Shown: positions 55,219 through 64,000 of the stretch, piece after piece
Numbering within the stretch: position 1 is the first letter of the stretch
Layout of the letters: the number at the start of each line of letters is the position of its first letter
Assembly: GCA_012274445.1 (NCBI GenBank)
Contig: JAAROD010000058.1
Coordinates: 992,001-1,056,000, forward strand
Length of the DNA stretch: 64,000 nt
From: Sclerotiophoma versabilis
Taxonomy: Eukaryota > Ascomycota > Dothideomycetes > Pleosporales > Didymellaceae
Reading direction: 5' to 3'
The notes under the pieces: model-generated
The model's input: only the letters and a program-made list of their open reading frames with translations
What the model was told of the DNA's origin: nothing
The model's database searches: none
Program-made: the position numbers and the translations under genes

Positions 55219-56329
55219 GCATCGTGCTAGTGTTGGATTGATTAATAGCATAGCAAGTTTGGATACATAGTACACCATTGTAACGAAGCGAGCAGGTCAA
55301 GTCTTGACGCCGCAACAGGAAAGAAGCACCCTTGCTCCGCCACCCTATCCGATGAATGCTTGAAGTCTTGCAAGGTTGTTCCCCCTGTCACAAACATGCA
55401 AGAGGAGTAAGGGTCCGCCGCAACGGGTTCGCCTGCGCAGGCGTCGAGAAGTCTTCCCAATCAGGCACCAACCAACAACCCTCTCACAATGCATACAACA
55501 CGCACCTATCCGTCGCTCCTTGCAGTTACGGTCGCCACTTGAAGTGCTCTCCGCTGACGGGGAAATGTTAACGGTATCTGATGGCATCAGCATAAGCGGC
55601 ATGCTGACTGAGACCTTGTACTGCCATGACCGCGCAACGTCGAAGATGGTCAGAGCAAGGATCCTGGATGCTGTTTGAACCCATCTTTCGCAAGGATTTT
55701 ACATCATGAAAGCACGAACACTTCAAGAGTCACATTTTGATCACACTATCACGTACCGAGTCGCGCGCGATGGCATTCCGCATCTTCAACTGCGCAGGGT
55801 GATCCACGTTTTCGACCTGGCTTAGAGGTGGAGTCGGGCGCTTCGCACAGACCAGCACCCGGCTGCAGAGGCCGCAAGCCCATCACACAGGCTTAACGAA
55901 TCAGACTGCACAACTCCGTCTTGCTCGGCGTGCGCTATCTGGTCCGGCCGCCTTGGGGGCGGGAGCGCGAGGTGCATCCCGCAGCTCGTTGGTCGAGTCC
56001 CCCTGTCAAGCTAATATGCTACCTCGAACCCTATTCGCGCAAGTCTGCTCATGATGGCCGACACAGTGGACGACATGCAATGCCTGGCCAGCCAGCAGAC
56101 GCAGATGCTGCGGACCCTTTGTAGAGTCCCATTCGCTTGAGGCGTTCGCATTCTCAAATCGGGCGTGGTTGCACGAGGCGTGGCCGTGAGGTCCCATAAG
56201 TGCTGATGCCCCCGCCACCGCACGCTGCTGGGCTTGCTTCGCGACTTTCGATATCTGAACCGTGCACCGGATACAAAAGAGAAGGGAATTTGCATCGATC
56301 CGATAATCTGTCTCCTGGAATTGCCCAAC
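55219..56329. other. Intergenic, no gene seen
   Basis: 1.1 kb between Nup82 and the BIM1-like gene. Open frames at 55242-55678 lie on both strands and overlap; those at 55921-56343 likewise. None is supported. It presumably includes the BIM1-like gene promoter. Confidence 0.5.
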
Positions 56330-57182
56330 ATGTTCCGTTTCACTGAACTCGTCTACCTCGTTGCCAGCTGGTCATCCCTTGCTGCTGCGCATACCGTTAT
56401 CGTGTACCCCGGCTGGAGAGGAAACAATATCCACACGAACGGAACCGCGTCGCCAACAGACCCAAGCATTATTCCTGGGTCACTGGGAATCAACTACGAC
56501 AATGGCACTTACGGCTTCCCATATGGAATGCAATGGATGTATCCATGTACGCAATTACATCCTAGCTCCATGCATCTCGCCCATCTGCTAACATGTTCTA
56601 GGCGGTGGCATGCCAACATCGCAGAACCGCACGAAATGGCCGCTGAAAGGTGGCGCTGTATCAATTCAGCCAGGATGGTTCCCCGGCCATGCAAGTGCGC
56701 AATTCTACATTAATCTGGGCTACGGCAACGAACCACTCAACTACTCGCATACCGCGGTCCCCGTCTTCCAGATTACTGGCCCTTCGAACCAGCAATACGA
56801 CGGTACTTTCTGTCTTCCGCAAGTTCCGCTACCAGCAAACTACACACCCCAGGTCGGCGACAACGCCACCATTCAAGTCATTGAACTGGCGCAGCACGGC
56901 GCCGCCTTGTACAATGTGAGTTCGACTCTGACGAGAATCAATAGGGCTTATCCACTAACGCCGATCCAGTGCGCAGATATTACATTCGCCGAGCCCGAAG
57001 ACGTCCCGGAAGTCAACCAGACCAACTGCTTCAACAGCACAGCGGCCGGCCAGGAAATCGGATTCCAGATCTTATACGCAACAACGAGCTCGCCGGCACC
57101 CAACACCATGGTAGTGAACAGTTACGCCTCGATCGCAGTACCGCTGATGCTTGCTGCTGCATCCTATCTGACATGGATATAA
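56330..57182 (+). CDS. BIM1-like (X325) copper-histidine protein, GPI-anchored
   Basis: Exons 56330..56546, 56602..56915, 56970..57182 (247 residues). The signal peptide MFRFTELVYLVASWSSLAAA ends exactly before His21, giving a mature N-terminus HTVIVYPGWRGNN, the mark of the X325/BIM1-like family. Further family features are YGFPYGMQWMYPCGGMPTSQ, WPLKGGAVSIQPGWFPGHAS, AQFYINLGYGNEP, and TGPSNQQYDGTFCLPQVPLP. N-glycosylation sites occur (NGT, NYS, NAT, NQT, NST). The C-terminus has a small-residue spacer and a hydrophobic tail (IAVPLMLAAASYLTWI) typical of a GPI signal. These proteins bind copper by an N-terminal His brace but lack LPMO oxidase activity; Bim1 of Cryptococcus helps copper uptake with Ctr1. 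A cell-surface copper role is likely. Confidence 0.88.
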
Positions 57183-57984
57183 GCAAGGGGTTTTCTATTT
57201 CGGTTTCAGTTTTTGGCATGGTGTTGGGCGTACTAGATATCCAGTCCTTTCCCGCTCAATCCGAGAGAATTGACGACGCGGCTTTCTTTTTCTTTTCTCT
57301 AATCACTAGCATCCTATCAGGCGTGCGGCCGCAAGCGTGTGTACAGCGCTCTGCGTGTGTGTATGTGTACTACGAATCAAGTCCATATCACTCAAATATG
57401 CAAAGGGAGCTTACGCAGCTGGTGTGATAGTTTCATCATGAACCATCAACATCAGCATCAGCATTAATATCAGCATCAATATCAGCATCAATATCAGCAT
57501 CAATATCAGCATCAGTATCAGCATCAGCAAATGCGTCAGTGTAAGCTGCTTGGTCAGATGATTCCCCGCAGACCCCGGCATCCCACGCATCCCGAGACAG
57601 TGCGATCCACAGCGACCGTCACCCGCTTAGAAGTCTTCTGGTGCGACTCTATGTCGTGGAGAAGGTGACCACTGCACCGGAGAGCTTCCGACCAGCTTTG
57701 CTTACAAGGGTATATGTACATGAACAAGCAGCTCGTATCTCCCATTTGTTCGGTAACAAATATGCACAAAGGTGGAGCAATTGAGGCACAGTTGCGTACT
57801 TCATTGGTTGCTTTCAGCGACATGTGGCTGCTCGGAAGCTTCCTGATGCAGTATTTGTATTTTGTGACGACTATAGAGTAGAGAAAGGAATAGATACAAA
57901 GGAATGTCATGCCAAAACTCTGGGTATCCTTCCGTAACGCCTTCCATGCAGAAAAAAAAATCTACACACCACCACCATTCTATA
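57183..57984. other. Convergent intergenic region with 12-bp satellite
   Basis: 802 bp between the BIM1-like and Doa10 stop codons; contains the tandem repeat at 57445-57530 and otherwise only short unsupported open frames. Confidence 0.55.
57445..57530. repeat. Tandem repeat of 12-bp unit atcagcatcaat
   Basis: About seven imperfect copies of atcagcatcaat (some with the hexamer atcagc doubled) in the spacer between two convergent genes. A minisatellite of AT-rich triplet origin (atc/agc); it does not lie in a supported reading frame. Confidence 0.88.
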
Positions 57985-60900
57985 TTACCCCACAACTGCC
58001 GGCTGCGTCTGTGCAGCTGCACTACTTCCTCCACCTGTCTGTGCGCCCATATCTTGCCTCGCATGTGGGGCCCTCTTCTCCCCAAAGTTATGAAGTCTTT
58101 CTCCTATAAGATAAACTTCATCTCTGACAATAAGTCTCCACCTCGTAACGACTCTTGCCAACACTCTGCCCGCGAACATGAATGCAATACTCAGCCCAAC
58201 AGCTGGGAAGCTGTAGCGCCAGACCTGGTTCTGAGTCGCCTCGCTCGCGCCACGGTAAAGCAGACGAGTCGAGACCCAGGCCAAGGAAGCGGGCACGGCG
58301 ATAGCAACAGTAAAAAACGCAAGGACGGGGAGAACGAAACAGCGCGTTGCAATCCTGGCATTGGGTTGAAGGTAACCCCTTTGAACAACTTGGTTGAACG
58401 CCTGTGCCGGTCGGGTGTTGCGATTCGCGAAAATGAGACGCGCAGCGAGGCGGGAGTAAAGGAAGCCTAATGTCCAGTCTTGGATTAAGTGGACGACATG
58501 CGGTTCGCTGGGACCCATCCAGGCGTGCAACGGCATCAGGAAGTAAAGCTCGATGAGAGCGGCGCAGAGCAAGGGAATAGCAAAAATGAGTGATGCCCAC
58601 ACGTAGCTGAAGCGGAGAACTGTTAGACTAACTCGGCTGGCTGTGGCTGCGATGGAGCGCAGTTGTGCCAAAGGCGAGACGTCGGGTCGATTGAGCGAAG
58701 CGGCGAGCTTGTAGAGTTGGTAGCCACTGTATGCAACGCTACCAAGTGTGTACACACCGAGTGAGAAAGCGTGGATGTCGTTCATCTCCACTGTAGAAGG
58801 CAGGAAGAGGGAGAAGAGGTAGCGGCCGAACATGAGTGGGATGATAGTAACACTAACTCCACTCACACCCATAAAGATCCAGATAGTAACAACAAAGCAT
58901 GCAATGCGAAGGCGGAACCAGGGAGGAATGTAGACCATCTGCACCAAGTCAGAGTTGTGCACCCCCCCGTCAGTGTTGCCGTCCTTGCGCACGTTGTCCT
59001 TGTCCACGTCGACAAAAACGGCTTGCCCCTTAGGCACACGGCACTGGTCTGAGGCAGGTGCCCGGACGTATCGACCATCAGGGACAAAGTACGTGTCAAC
59101 GGTACCATTCTCGTTTGTCTTCTCGTCCTCTCCCTGGCTCTGCGGTGTATTGACGTCACCCTTGCGACCAATAAACCAGCCGAGCCAGGTAGAGTTGATG
59201 TGATGGCCTTCCTCATCCTCGTTTCGTTCATTGAAAAGGAAGTGCGACAATCGAAGAGCACTGGCACACTTCTTAAACCACCACGTACAAACCGCATGCA
59301 AGCCTTCTCCCGGCTTGTACGCCTTAATGATGACTGGCGTAAGGAAGTTGTAAAACAGTAGGTCGAGCGGAAATTCCAATGACGGCGCCTCCGTGGTCCA
59401 GTGGATGGGCAATACGCCGTATGTAACGCGACTCAATGTCCAAACTACCCCTCCAAGGCAGACGATGACTAGTGCACCATACACAAGGGCGCTGAACGCA
59501 ATCTTTCGAAGCTGCGTGGTGACACTGCGCTCGAGAACGTCTCGGACTGGATGGAACGTAGGGTCGTCTGGATCGCGAATAAAATACAAGACTCCTTTCC
59601 TCATGATTTTGCGACACATGGACACGAAGAGAGCGAAGTGGAACATGTAGCAGGTGCCAATGAACCAGTGTACGAAGCCAGCTGTCCATGGGCTTCCGCA
59701 TGCAAACTGCCACCGAGAGTAGACTGTAGCGTTCTTAAACAAGGGCAGCATGGCGAGATCGAGCAGTAAGCCACAGTACAGTGGGAATGCTAACATCTCG
59801 ATGCTGATGATTAGAATCACCTTCAGCACACCGCCCGCTTGTTGTAAAATGTCAGAGATGATACGCTCAATCTTTTGGCCTTGCTGAGATGTACTGAACG
59901 GCGTCCCACGCCTGAGATAAACGGCCCCAGCCAGAGCGAAGAAAGCGTATCCTGCAAGAACAGCAATTAGACGGTCGTTTGCTGTCCAGTGCTCAAACGC
60001 AGATGCAGCAGCTTCGTCAGCACGGAGGTCCATGTCGAGAGTAATCTTGTATGACTTCGATGTCCACATCCAGGTAAGGAGAGATCCGCCTTGTTGGACC
60101 AGGTCCCCCACACCGCTTCCTAAACGACCAAGTCCCTTCCAAAGTAGCCCAAATATCGATTCAGCTTGCGCCTCTTCAAGCACAGCACCGAATGCATGAC
60201 TTGTCTGATTTAGAGCGAATGATGTTGAGTTCTGCAGGCTGCGCAGAGCAGCGTGGGAGTTGATGGATAGCTTGAAGTGACCAGGACTTGTTGATAGAGA
60301 TGAGTTGAGAAGTGCCTCTGTGATACGGACTGCAGCATTCCTGACGATCGATTGTGCAGGTAAAGATAGGCGGTCGAGTGAATTCTCAAGATAACCAGAC
60401 CCTTCACCCTTGCTCATAAGCTTGACGATGGTCAAAAGTAATCGGGACACCCAGTACGTGAAACCGGCAGCTATCACGAGCGTGAAGTCTACTAGCAGAT
60501 CCGTCACTGTAGCGATGATCTGTAGAGGAAGCTTGATGAAGAGTAAGACAGGGCTGCCCATAAACAAGATGACGACTTTGCCCCACAGATATGGTAGCCA
60601 AACAGCACAGGCTAAGGTTGCGGAAATCAGGACTGCACTAAACAGTGCATTTTGGAAAAGTCCCACAAGTGGACCTTGCATGCCAATGAGCTCAAGGATG
60701 CCCTCTAGGTCTTCTGCATCGTCGATTGCTTCTTGATCGTTAACATCAATACCGGCCTGAGCGGCAGCGGCAGCGACTTCAGGATCTTGGATGGCTGCAT
60801 CGACGGGCTCGAGGGGCTCGTTGCCAGCGAAAGGGACGAATGGTGCTTCTTCATCGAGATTGCGTACAATATGTTCATCGTTCGCGGGTTCCCCAATTGG

Positions 60901-63015
60901 CCGTGTGGCAGGATCCGCAGGACCGTATATCCAGTCCATGATAAGGTCCATGGTTGTTGCTTCAGGCGCCTCTGCTGGTGCAAGACGCACATCTGCAGTC
61001 GATAAGGGTTCACTCGGTGTGGGAGTATCTTGCTGTTCCATATCAAGCTCCGGTGTAGGAGTTTCGGCTGTAACCTTGACGTCCATTGTGGTCTCAACCC
61101 GAATGCCTTCTTCGGTGTCTGCCAAATCGTCTGCACTCAGATTGTCTATGTGATGGTTCTTGTCATCCTGGGGAACGTTGTCGTCAGCCCTGCCTTTGCC
61201 CTTGTCCTGTGGGTGTCGTCCTTCCAGCGCTTGGTCGGAATCTACTTCCACACTGACATCGGAGACTTGCTGCCAGCTCCCACTGCTCCCTTCGCTGCCA
61301 GGCTCATTGTCAGAGTGAGTCGAATCTGGTTCATGTTTTCCTGGTGTTTCGGGATCTTCGTCATCCCAACCGTCAGGAATGGGATCGTGCGGGGCGTCGT
61401 TCGAGGATGTTGGTACATTATCGAATGACCAAGAGGTGCCTTCATCTAGACCGCGGCGTATCTCTGTCGCAATGAACGATCTATCCCTTGTAGGCATTTC
61501 CGGTCGGTGTGAAGACCCGGAATCCTTTGCTTCATGAGAATCAGCTAGCCCTATCTGTTGCTTGGGCGAGGCAGCCTCAGTCGAGTTTGGTCCGTCTTCT
61601 TCTGCAACCAAGCTTGCGTATGCATCAATCAACGATTGATCGTAGATCATGCCAATCATGTTGACCTCCTCGTCAGACAAGCCTTCGATGACTGATGCTC
61701 TCCCCTCTTCAGTCGTCTCGGATTGCAGAGCTTCTCTCAGCCGCTGGGGTAGGTCAGAGTTCTGCAACATCAGATCATTGGCCCGCTCTCGCTGTCTGCG
61801 CAGGAACTCATTAGGACGACGGGCTCCAAGCTCGATCACTCCTGCAACTGTGTTTGATTCTGGTTCGGATGGCCCTCCCAGGACGAGAGGCTCATTGGTC
61901 TCAGCAACTCCGGCATGCTCTACAATGTCTTCCTGTTGTTGTTCAGGTGCATCTTCGGCTCGTTCCTCCTGGACCTGAGCAACAGCTCGATCGATATGCG
62001 CAGCACCATCGCCTCCAAGGGCTACCATATTGATAACTGGCTGCTGCTGAACAACCCATTCTCGAATCAGGAATATCAGGATGAAAGCAACGACCACCAA
62101 CATGGTTATGATCTGGCCCTCGAAGACATCAATCAAGAATCGATTCGCTGTCTGCGAGCTGAACCAGTGGAACCAAGGAACCTCTGATAGAAGTGAAGGG
62201 TTGCGAAAGCCTAAATGATCTGTTGTGGAATTGAGCTCGGTAGTGTTCGACAGATGGGGCGTGGTGGTGACTGGGTGAGGCCAACCGAGGAACAGGCGCT
62301 TTACGATTGTCCAAATGAGCGGTTCGTTTGCGGTAACAGTCTGTTGCTGACCTGTTGTTGACACAGACATCAGCAGCTTGGAGAGGGTCAGGTTCTGTGC
62401 TGTGCCATTAGCCTTCGCAGCCTCAAGTGAGGAGCGAATCGCTTCCAGATCAGCCCGACTGGACATGATCGGTTTGATATGTTCCGCTACCTCTGGTGCT
62501 GTTGCGTACACGTCTGGTGGAGCCCAACCGCCATCGCCGACCCAAAAAAGGCTGCGCCAGACAACGCGCATGCACCATGGCAGTAGCACGAGCCATACAG
62601 ACGCCACCAAGACTCCCCTGCACCAAGTGAGGAACATGTTCACGACGTGTAAGGCTGCGCGGCGCAAGAAGACAGTTGTGGGTATGCGATGCGGCATGCC
62701 AGGGTGATACAGCTTCGTAAAGCGAAAAGGTGTCTTGCACAGCTCGCAGTGCTTCTTCTGGGTGTGTGACAGCCACTCCATCAAGCATTCTTGGTGGACG
62801 TATTTGATACTGCCACTGCACTTGCAAGGGTAGAACAGCGGCTCGTCAGCCGAGCCTTCGCCGCGACATATACGGCACGTGTCTGCTTCGTCCCTGTCGG
62901 CCACGATCGAGGTTGTGGAGTGGGTGTCGTGGAAGGCATCGTTATCAGCGTCGTGCGCGGTATCGTGCGCCTGGCCGACGAGTCCCGCTTCGGGGGCCCC
63001 AGCCTCGGTCGCCAT
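57985..63015 (-). CDS. doa10: ERAD E3 ubiquitin ligase Doa10/Ssm4 (RING-CH, TEB4 family)
   Basis: A single uninterrupted frame of 1676 residues, unusual here because most long genes have introns. The N-terminal RING-CH (C4HC3) finger has Cys47, Cys50 (TCRICRGE), Cys64, Cys66 (YPCKCSG), His74, Cys77 (VHQECLMEW), Cys90 and Cys93 (HCELCKTPF). About 14 transmembrane segments follow, with a long acidic cytosolic loop at about 400-700 (DSTHSDNEPGSEGSSGSWQQ and similar). The conserved TEB4/Doa10 domain lies near DPDDPTFHPVRDVLERSVTT and QLRKIAFSALVYGALVIVCL, and the C-terminal element is VVTRWRLIVRDEVYLIGERL followed by HNFGEK. It resides in the ER and inner nuclear membrane and ubiquitinates misfolded proteins with cytosolic or membrane degrons, working with Ubc6 and Ubc7. 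Confidence 0.95.
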   Translation of the reverse strand: MATEAGAPEAGLVGQAHDTAHDADNDAFHDTHSTTSIVADRDEADTCRICRGEGSADEPLFYPCKCSGSIKYVHQECLMEWLSHTQKKHCELCKTPFRFTKLYHPGMPHRIPTTVFLRRAALHVVNMFLTWCRGVLVASVWLVLLPWCMRVVWRSLFWVGDGGWAPPDVYATAPEVAEHIKPIMSSRADLEAIRSSLEAAKANGTAQNLTLSKLLMSVSTTGQQQTVTANEPLIWTIVKRLFLGWPHPVTTTPHLSNTTELNSTTDHLGFRNPSLLSEVPWFHWFSSQTANRFLIDVFEGQIITMLVVVAFILIFLIREWVVQQQPVINMVALGGDGAAHIDRAVAQVQEERAEDAPEQQQEDIVEHAGVAETNEPLVLGGPSEPESNTVAGVIELGARRPNEFLRRQRERANDLMLQNSDLPQRLREALQSETTEEGRASVIEGLSDEEVNMIGMIYDQSLIDAYASLVAEEDGPNSTEAASPKQQIGLADSHEAKDSGSSHRPEMPTRDRSFIATEIRRGLDEGTSWSFDNVPTSSNDAPHDPIPDGWDDEDPETPGKHEPDSTHSDNEPGSEGSSGSWQQVSDVSVEVDSDQALEGRHPQDKGKGRADDNVPQDDKNHHIDNLSADDLADTEEGIRVETTMDVKVTAETPTPELDMEQQDTPTPSEPLSTADVRLAPAEAPEATTMDLIMDWIYGPADPATRPIGEPANDEHIVRNLDEEAPFVPFAGNEPLEPVDAAIQDPEVAAAAAQAGIDVNDQEAIDDAEDLEGILELIGMQGPLVGLFQNALFSAVLISATLACAVWLPYLWGKVVILFMGSPVLLFIKLPLQIIATVTDLLVDFTLVIAAGFTYWVSRLLLTIVKLMSKGEGSGYLENSLDRLSLPAQSIVRNAAVRITEALLNSSLSTSPGHFKLSINSHAALRSLQNSTSFALNQTSHAFGAVLEEAQAESIFGLLWKGLGRLGSGVGDLVQQGGSLLTWMWTSKSYKITLDMDLRADEAAASAFEHWTANDRLIAVLAGYAFFALAGAVYLRRGTPFSTSQQGQKIERIISDILQQAGGVLKVILIISIEMLAFPLYCGLLLDLAMLPLFKNATVYSRWQFACGSPWTAGFVHWFIGTCYMFHFALFVSMCRKIMRKGVLYFIRDPDDPTFHPVRDVLERSVTTQLRKIAFSALVYGALVIVCLGGVVWTLSRVTYGVLPIHWTTEAPSLEFPLDLLFYNFLTPVIIKAYKPGEGLHAVCTWWFKKCASALRLSHFLFNERNEDEEGHHINSTWLGWFIGRKGDVNTPQSQGEDEKTNENGTVDTYFVPDGRYVRAPASDQCRVPKGQAVFVDVDKDNVRKDGNTDGGVHNSDLVQMVYIPPWFRLRIACFVVTIWIFMGVSGVSVTIIPLMFGRYLFSLFLPSTVEMNDIHAFSLGVYTLGSVAYSGYQLYKLAASLNRPDVSPLAQLRSIAATASRVSLTVLRFSYVWASLIFAIPLLCAALIELYFLMPLHAWMGPSEPHVVHLIQDWTLGFLYSRLAARLIFANRNTRPAQAFNQVVQRGYLQPNARIATRCFVLPVLAFFTVAIAVPASLAWVSTRLLYRGASEATQNQVWRYSFPAVGLSIAFMFAGRVLARVVTRWRLIVRDEVYLIGERLHNFGEKRAPHARQDMGAQTGGGSSAAAQTQPAVVG

Positions 63016-64000
63016 TGTCTATGGCGGTGTTGGGTGCAGTGATGGTATGAGCGCGGAAACGCAGGGTTGGTGGTATTCTGGCCGAAAGCCGCAGTGAAGT
63101 GGCTCAAGAAATCATTGGAGGGTGACGGTAGCCGGGCTGGCGAATACTGAGCCTCTGAATGCGTTTGCCTTGAATGACAGCTTGCTTCACGCGCGAGATG
63201 TAGGGCTCAGTCGGGGTGGGGAGCTGAGGGGTTAGGTACGGTGCAGAGGCAGTGATGATAAGACCCTGGTAGGGCGCGGCGCTCACTCTTCGGAACAGAC
63301 GCGGAAGTCGCGAATGTCGCCGCACTCTTGGCACCTTTCGCTCTCCACTCTGGCGCATCGCGCAGAGTGGGAAATGCGATTCGTGCGGGGTTCAGCAGGA
63401 GCAGGAGGAGCTGGAGCTGGAGCTGGACAACGTCACGCAATCCTTGGCGCCGCCTGCGACTTCACTGGCTCGCGCGAGCAGCCCTGATGGTGCAGATGCA
63501 GACAAAGATTCGATGCAGCGCGCAGCGGAGCTAAGCACGCGATGCTGCGGCTGGAGCCAGTCATGTCGCACCCGGACAGGCATCTTGAAGCACTCCGCGC
63601 GCCTTCCTCCTGAGCACAGCGGAGACACTGCCAGAACTGCTGCAGGCCGCACACACATTGTTGTTTTCTTCCTCAGGCGCTCCTCGTGCTACTCCAGCCC
63701 AGCCGTCTGCTGTGTTTGTCTCTCTTCCTCTGCGCCTGCCTGGATATTCCTGCTTTGCGTTCCCGCTAAGAGTTCCCGTCTGCACGTGCAATTACATCAC
63801 TTCCAAGGTCGCTTGTCAGAAGCTCGAGGTGGAGACTAGCCCTCACCCGTCATCAAGCAATCACAAGCCAGGGGCCTTGTGTTTCCAGCTAGCACTCCGA
63901 GGGCCTGAGGCCATTCACCGTGCGTGCCTTGATCTTTCTTCACTCTCCCCCGTTTTGCGCTGACAGCCACCACAGGTGCCCACAGTTGCACCACGCCCAC
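63016..64000. other. Upstream region of Doa10 to window end, no confident gene
   Basis: 985 bp. A minus frame ending at 63104 (with YISRVKQAVIQGKRIQRLSI near its end) could be the last exon of a short gene whose upstream parts lie at about 63200-63450, but no family is recognised. The remaining frames are GC-rich chance frames on both strands. Confidence 0.4.

Noticed and set aside
1..64000. tRNA, rRNA, CRISPR, origin or prophage features
   Set aside because: Looked for tRNA T-loop-like ttcgaa sites, direct-repeat arrays and rRNA-like blocks; none folded or repeated convincingly. The sequence is eukaryotic nuclear DNA, so operons and ribosome-binding sites do not apply.

Overview
The window is a gene-dense stretch of a filamentous ascomycete nuclear genome (Pezizomycotina). 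Genes are compact, with many introns of about 47-60 bp (GT..AG) and intergenic spaces mostly of 0.3-1.5 kb. The gene set (Zn2Cys6 regulators, AA9 LPMO, BIM1-like copper protein, Ayg1-like hydrolase, FlbE-like regulator, npgA-type PPTase) points to a mould. Dothideomycetes/Pleosporales is the likeliest placement by overall impression, but this is inference and not proven by any single marker. No bacterial, plasmid, viral or CRISPR feature was seen.

Layout. 1-2251 (-): 3-truncated Zn2Cys6 transcription factor. 2706-4779 (-): nine-exon DHA2-type MFS exporter. 5673-5949: MITE-like inverted-repeat element. 6407-8299 (+): seven-exon fusion of a cysteine-synthase-like PLP enzyme with a rhodanese domain. 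10021-10956 (-) clathrin light chain and 11352-12861 (+) Rtt103, divergent. 13095-14687 (-): Cdc37. 16566-17361 (+): AA9 LPMO. 17999-19581 (-): Dal5/Tna1-type MFS permease. 20195-21205 (-): STRAP-type WD40 protein. 22786-26290 (-): Wee1 kinase, with about 3.5 kb of gene-poor sequence upstream. 29774-31283 (-): hexokinase. 32858-33968 (+): unknown protein. 34625-35887 (+) Ayg1-like hydrolase and 35960-36913 (-) dienelactone hydrolase, convergent. 37259-38425 (-) LENG1/Cir_N splicing-type protein with two microexons and 39051-39828 (+) FlbE-like regulator, divergent. 40385-43280 (+): Prp6. 44456-46834 (+): Zn2Cys6 regulator. 47406-48542 (+): Cys-rich single-pass membrane protein. 48851-50020 (-) NpgA-type phosphopantetheinyl transferase and 50532-51441 (+) Pdx2/Sno glutaminase, divergent. 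51634-52374 (-) CBP20 and 52651-55218 (+) Nup82, divergent. 56330-57182 (+): BIM1-like GPI protein. 57985-63015 (-): Doa10/Ssm4 RING-CH ubiquitin ligase.

How the genes relate. Most are conserved housekeeping genes. RNA metabolism is well represented (Rtt103, LENG1-like, Prp6, CBP20, Nup82). Two secreted or surface proteins of copper-histidine-brace type (AA9, BIM1-like) and two secondary-metabolism helpers (Ayg1-like hydrolase, PPTase) fit a plant-associated or saprotrophic, melanised lifestyle. There is no secondary-metabolite backbone gene in the window. I see no clear undescribed multi-gene system. The best leads are the PLP-rhodanese fusion, the inverted-repeat element beside it, the microexon structure of the LENG1-like gene, and a possible in-frame facultative intron in wee1.
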